Shown here: piece after piece, positions 6,379 to 9,377 of the stretch | How positions within the stretch are numbered: position 1 is the stretch's first letter | Layout of the letters: each line of letters opens with the position of its first letter | Source of the DNA: Phycisphaerae bacterium | GTDB lineage: Bacteria; Planctomycetota; Phycisphaerae; UBA1845; UTPLA1 | NCBI GenBank assembly: GCA_016935885.1 | Contig: JAFGQA010000487.1 | Coordinates: forward strand, 1-9,377 | DNA: 9,377 bases | Direction: 5' to 3' | Position numbers and translations under genes: made by a program | Notes under the pieces: model-generated | Told to the model about the DNA's origin: nothing | The model's database searches: none | What the model saw: only the letters and a program-made list of their open reading frames with translations

Positions 6379-8973
6379 ATGAGAACGCCAACGCATCGCG
6401 TGCGGGCCTGCCGGGCCCAGTGGGTCACCACGATCTGCCTCGTCCTGGTTCTTGCCCAGCCCGGTCTCGGACAGGAAGCGCCGACACCGCCGGAGAGGGA
6501 AACCTGCCTTGAGGAGTGCCTTGTCATCGAGCGGGTCGGACGGTACGGCCGCTCGGCCGTTCACCTCGACGCCATCGAGGCGGAGATCGTGGCCGGCCGC
6601 TGGTCCGCGCCGAGCGCCGGCGAGACCGTGACACTGGCAGACGGGACCGTGAAGACGTGGCAGCCGGCCGAGGCCGGCGACGACGGCTGGCTGAGCCACG
6701 AAGCCCTGGGCGGTGGCTATGCGTACACATCCGTGGAAGCCGAGGTCCCGCACGTCATGATCCTCGACGCCAGGGGCCACGGCATGGTGTACGTCAACGG
6801 CTTGCCGCGGGCGGGCGACCCTTATCAAAACGGATGCCTCCGGCTACCCGTTCTACTTCGAGAAGGCACGAACGATCTTCTGTTTCATTGCTCGCGCGGC
6901 CGGCTGAAGGCGGAGTTGGCGAAGCCGACGTCGCCGGTGATGTTGGACACGCGCGATTCCACGATGCCGGATCTGATGGTCGGCGAAGGCGGCGAGCTTT
7001 GGGGCGCGGTGGTCGTGATCAACTCGACAACGTCCATTCAAGACACCTTGGCGATTCGGGCGTCGATTCCACGTGCGGATGAGCGAACAACTCCGATACG
7101 ACCTGTTGCGCCGTTGAGCACGCGCAAGGTCGGCTTTCGTTTCCAAACCCCCGTCGCCGAGGACGTGGATGTGGAAGCCGGCGACGTGCCGCTCAACATC
7201 CAGCTTGTGGAGCGGGTGAACTCGGCATGGCGAATCCTCAACGAGGCGGAGGTTGCCATCCGCGTGCGTCGGCCCGCTCAGGAACACAACCGAACGTTCG
7301 TCAGCGGCATCGACGGCAGCGTGCAGTACTACGCGGTAACGCCAGCCAAGCCCGCAGGCGACAACACGAAGCCTCCGGCCCTGGTCCTAACGCTGCACGG
7401 GGCCGGTGTGGAGGCGGAGGGGCAGGCGCAGTGCTACTCGCCCAAGACCTGGGGCTACGTCGTTGCACCGACGAACCGCCGGCCTTTCGGCTTCGATTGG
7501 GAGGACTGGGGACGGCTCGACGCGATGGAGGTCTTGGCACTGGCCGAGGAACACTTCCACACCGATCCACTGCGGACATACTTGACCGGGCACTCGATGG
7601 GCGGGCACGGCGTGTGGCACATTGGTGTGACGTTCCCCGACCAATTCGCCGCCATCGCGCCCAGCGCGGGCTGGATCAGCTTCTGGTCCTACGGCGGTGT
7701 AACGCGGTACGAGGATCCAACGCCGATCGAGGGGATGCTGATTCGCGCCACGGCCCCAACAGACACGCTGACCCTGTCGCGCAACTACCTGCACAACGGC
7801 GTGTATATCCTTCATGGCGAGAAGGATGACAACGTGCCGGTCGGCCAGGCCCGCACGATGGTCAAGCACCTGGCCGAGTTCCACCCGGACTTCGCGTACT
7901 ACGAGCGCCCCGGCGTCGGCCACTGGTGGGATGTTTCCAAAGGACCCGGCACCGACTGCGTGGACTGGCCGCCGATGTTCGACTTCTTCAAGCGGCACAC
8001 ATCCCCCGAACGCCACGCCGTTCGCCACGTGGAGTTTGCTACCGCCAGCCCAGGTGTGTCGGCGCGGTGTCACTGGGTTGGCATCGAGGCACAGGTTCAC
8101 GCAATGAAGCCCAGCAAGGTTGACATCCGCCTGGACACGAAGGCACGCAAGTTCTCCGGCACGACGGAGAATGTCGCCCGGCTCGCCGTGCACTTGGCGG
8201 ACTTGAGCAAACAGCAATGGCGCGAGGAGAAGGACGAGAAGGTCGACGCCACTCCGCTGCCGCCCGGCGAGCCTTTGACGGTGGAGCTTGACGGGCAACT
8301 CGTCGAAGGCATCCCCTGGCCGGCGGATGAACTGCGAATCTGGCTCACGCGCGAAGGCGGCAAGTGGTCCGCCGCCGGCGCGCCGTCGCCGTCGGTGAAA
8401 GGCCCACACCGCTGTGGTCCTTTCAAAGACGCCTTTCGCAATCGTCTCATGTTCGTCGTCGGCACGCAGGGCACGGGCGAGGAGAACGCCTGGGCCGCCG
8501 CCAAGGCCCGCTACGATGCGGAGACCTTCCGATATCGGGGCAACGGCTCGGTCGATGTCCTGGCGGACATGGCCTTCGATCCGGCGAAGGAGCCCGATCG
8601 CAACGTGATCCTGTACGGCAACGCCGACACGAACGCCGCCTGGGCAGCCCTGTTGGGTGACAGCCCGGTCCAGGTCGGACGCGGGGCGGTGCGCATCGGC
8701 GAGCGCGAGCTGTGCGGCGACGACCTGGCGTGTTTGTTTCTCCGTCCGCGGCCGGGCAGCGATCGCGCGTCGGTCGGCGTCGTGTCGGGTACCGGGCCCG
8801 TCGGGATGCGCCTGACCGACCGCCTGCCCTGTTTTGTTAGCGGCGTTGCGTATCCCGATTGCATCGTGCTGTCGCCGGACGTGCTGACCAAGGGCACCGG
8901 TGGTATCCGCGCGGCGGGCTTCTTCGGCAGCGACTGGAGCGTGGTGTCAGGCGAGTTCGCAACGAGCGATTAG
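6379..8973 (+). CDS. Exported alpha/beta-hydrolase (prolyl oligopeptidase/esterase-like) with conserved C-terminal domain
   Basis: The product is 864 residues. A signal peptide spans about 1-31 (hydrophobic core I19-A26, probable cleavage after G-L-G31), so it probably works in the periplasm or outside. Residues about 40-300 form an N-terminal beta-rich part. The catalytic domain follows at about 305-545: oxyanion-type H340-G-A-G343, nucleophile elbow G-H-S406-M-G-G, acid D483 in H-G-E-K-D-D-N-V-P, and H515 in V-G-H-W-W, a complete Ser-Asp-His triad. Residues about 550-864 form a further domain with K-G-P-H-R-C-G-P-F-K-D-A-F, V-V-G-T-Q-G-T, R-N-V-I-L-Y-G-N-A-D-T-N and G-F-F-G-S-D-W. I recall this tail from planctomycete proteins annotated as prolyl oligopeptidase-like. 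Start: GAGGAG lies five bases before ATG 6379. No operon partner is visible. It could be a peptidase or a carbohydrate/polyester esterase; sequence does not settle this. Confidence 0.85.
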   Translation: MRTPTHRVRACRAQWVTTICLVLVLAQPGLGQEAPTPPERETCLEECLVIERVGRYGRSAVHLDAIEAEIVAGRWSAPSAGETVTLADGTVKTWQPAEAGDDGWLSHEALGGGYAYTSVEAEVPHVMILDARGHGMVYVNGLPRAGDPYQNGCLRLPVLLREGTNDLLFHCSRGRLKAELAKPTSPVMLDTRDSTMPDLMVGEGGELWGAVVVINSTTSIQDTLAIRASIPRADERTTPIRPVAPLSTRKVGFRFQTPVAEDVDVEAGDVPLNIQLVERVNSAWRILNEAEVAIRVRRPAQEHNRTFVSGIDGSVQYYAVTPAKPAGDNTKPPALVLTLHGAGVEAEGQAQCYSPKTWGYVVAPTNRRPFGFDWEDWGRLDAMEVLALAEEHFHTDPLRTYLTGHSMGGHGVWHIGVTFPDQFAAIAPSAGWISFWSYGGVTRYEDPTPIEGMLIRATAPTDTLTLSRNYLHNGVYILHGEKDDNVPVGQARTMVKHLAEFHPDFAYYERPGVGHWWDVSKGPGTDCVDWPPMFDFFKRHTSPERHAVRHVEFATASPGVSARCHWVGIEAQVHAMKPSKVDIRLDTKARKFSGTTENVARLAVHLADLSKQQWREEKDEKVDATPLPPGEPLTVELDGQLVEGIPWPADELRIWLTREGGKWSAAGAPSPSVKGPHRCGPFKDAFRNRLMFVVGTQGTGEENAWAAAKARYDAETFRYRGNGSVDVLADMAFDPAKEPDRNVILYGNADTNAAWAALLGDSPVQVGRGAVRIGERELCGDDLACLFLRPRPGSDRASVGVVSGTGPVGMRLTDRLPCFVSGVAYPDCIVLSPDVLTKGTGGIRAAGFFGSDWSVVSGEFATSD

Positions 8974-9047
8974 AACGTCCCGGTCCTTGCCCGTGGCACC
9001 GCCGCCAAAGGCCGCGAGAATGCAGTCCCGCCGGAGCGGACAGGCCC

Positions 9048-9068
9048 GCCGCGCCGGACAGGCGCGGC
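9048..9068. repeat. Perfect 8-bp GC hairpin downstream of the hydrolase gene
   Basis: GCCGCGCC (9048-9055) pairs exactly with GGCGCGGC (9061-9068) around the loop GGACA. It lies 75 bases after the hydrolase stop codon. The stem is strong but has no U-tract after it, so it may be a repeat, an RNA 3'-end stabiliser or a factor-assisted terminator. Confidence 0.5.
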
Positions 9069-9182
9069 ACGTATGCCACAGTCCTGCGATAGGCTCCACG
9101 AAGCTCCCGGGGTCGGCGCGTCATCCAAAACGAACGCAGCGCACACCGGTTGGACTTCGGCCCAGAGCAGCTGACGATTGAG

Positions 9183-9202
9183 TGGGGCGGTTGTGTGCCC
9201 CA
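9183..9202. repeat. 6-bp hairpin
   Basis: TGGGGC (9183-9188) and GCCCCA (9197-9202) are exact reverse complements with an 8-base loop. It lies 10 bases before the larger hairpin at 9213-9259 and may be part of the same repeat unit. Confidence 0.4.
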
Positions 9203-9212
9203 TGCTATCTGA

Positions 9213-9259
9213 AAGAAAGAGTGGGAGGCCGTCGTGTAATGGACTCCCACGCTTTGCTT
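9213..9259. repeat. Long imperfect hairpin
   Basis: The 7-bp core GTGGGAG (9221-9227) / CTCCCAC (9244-9250) is perfect. Across one mismatch and one bulged base it extends outward to AAGAAAG (9213-9219) / CTTTGCTT (9252-9259), giving about 14 paired bases around a 16-base loop. It is too long-looped for a classic intrinsic terminator. A dispersed palindromic repeat or a structured 3' end are alternatives. Confidence 0.5.
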
Positions 9260-9292
9260 CGCAACGGTGCGTGTCTAGAGCAGTTAACGAAT

Positions 9293-9373
9293 GAATGTAG
9301 CGTCGGGGCTTGTCCCCGGCGCCCGCTTCGGTAGCATTTCACAGCGCCGCCCACAAGGGGCGACGCTACATTC
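9293..9373. repeat. Inverted pair of 30-base repeat units, each with its own hairpin
   Basis: The unit at 9293-9322 and the reverse complement of 9344-9373 share GAATGTAGCGTCG, then CTTGT, then CGGCGC. The six differing positions are three G/C swaps on each side of CTTGT. Each unit forms its own 5-bp hairpin (CGGGG/CCCCG at 9304-9318; CGCCC/GGGCG at 9348-9362), so the swaps keep the stem paired. The outer 13 bases pair perfectly across the whole element. This is a REP- or MITE-like palindromic element by structure; identity as a dispersed family is inferred. Confidence 0.7.
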
Positions 9374-9377
9374 AAAC

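Larger units (their letters stand above)
8974..9377. other. Intergenic region with a series of hairpins, no supported gene
   Basis: I find no convincing coding sequence in these 404 bases. Open frames exist on both strands, but they have arginine- and proline-rich composition typical of GC-rich noncoding DNA, and none has a good ribosome binding site. The stretch instead holds four separate inverted repeats, listed individually. One or more may end transcription of the hydrolase gene, though none is followed by a proper T-run. Confidence 0.6.

Noticed and set aside
7387..8409. 340-codon open frame on the minus strand opposite the hydrolase
   Set aside because: No motif, no ribosome binding site that I can see, and it overlaps the catalytic domain coding region on the other strand.
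8837..9250. 137-codon open frame on the minus strand at the right end
   Set aside because: It overlaps the end of the hydrolase gene, is Arg/Ser-rich without recognisable motifs, and runs through several hairpins.
1..9377. CRISPR array, toxin-antitoxin pair, phage module or a new defence operon
   Set aside because: There are no regularly spaced direct repeats, no nuclease/ATPase/toxin motifs in any credible frame, and the credible genes are not arranged as a co-transcribed multi-gene system.

Overview
The window looks like chromosomal DNA of a GC-rich Planctomycetota bacterium, perhaps Phycisphaerae-related. The main evidence is the gene at 789-3425: a secreted BNR-repeat protein with a 'GACCLPD'-type cysteine segment and a C-terminal dockerin-like pair of calcium loops, a combination I associate with that phylum. 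The large secreted alpha/beta-hydrolase at 6379-8973 and the many palindromic intergenic repeats fit the same picture. The placement is inference, not a database result.

Layout. 1-330 has no supported gene but holds two palindromic elements (58-137 and 206-228). 331-720 (+) encodes a small cysteine-rich probable lipoprotein with DUF6973-like motifs. It converges on 789-3425 (-), the 878-residue exported dockerin protein. 3426-3599 is its GC-rich upstream region. 3600-4507 is a decayed IS1380-family insertion sequence. Its transposase (3692-4404, -) keeps its start codon and ribosome binding site but has a frameshift, apparently from a 10-bp tandem duplication, and has lost its middle and two of its catalytic residues. 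4515-5699 (+) is an intact M20 amidohydrolase whose Shine-Dalgarno abuts or overlaps the candidate IS end. 5740-6006 (-) is a small acidic-tailed protein of unknown function, convergent with the amidohydrolase. 6007-6378 carries a branched palindromic element. 6379-8973 (+) is the exported hydrolase. 8974-9377 has no supported gene but carries a run of hairpins and ends in two inverted copies of a repeat that differ by compensatory changes.

The genes do not form an obvious operon or pathway. Neighbours are mostly convergent or separated by repeats or IS debris. Three products are probably exported or surface-anchored (lipoprotein, dockerin protein, hydrolase), which suits degradation or envelope functions, but no shared substrate can be read from the sequence. 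I see no new defence or mobile system. The most informative material is the IS remnant and the structured repeats.
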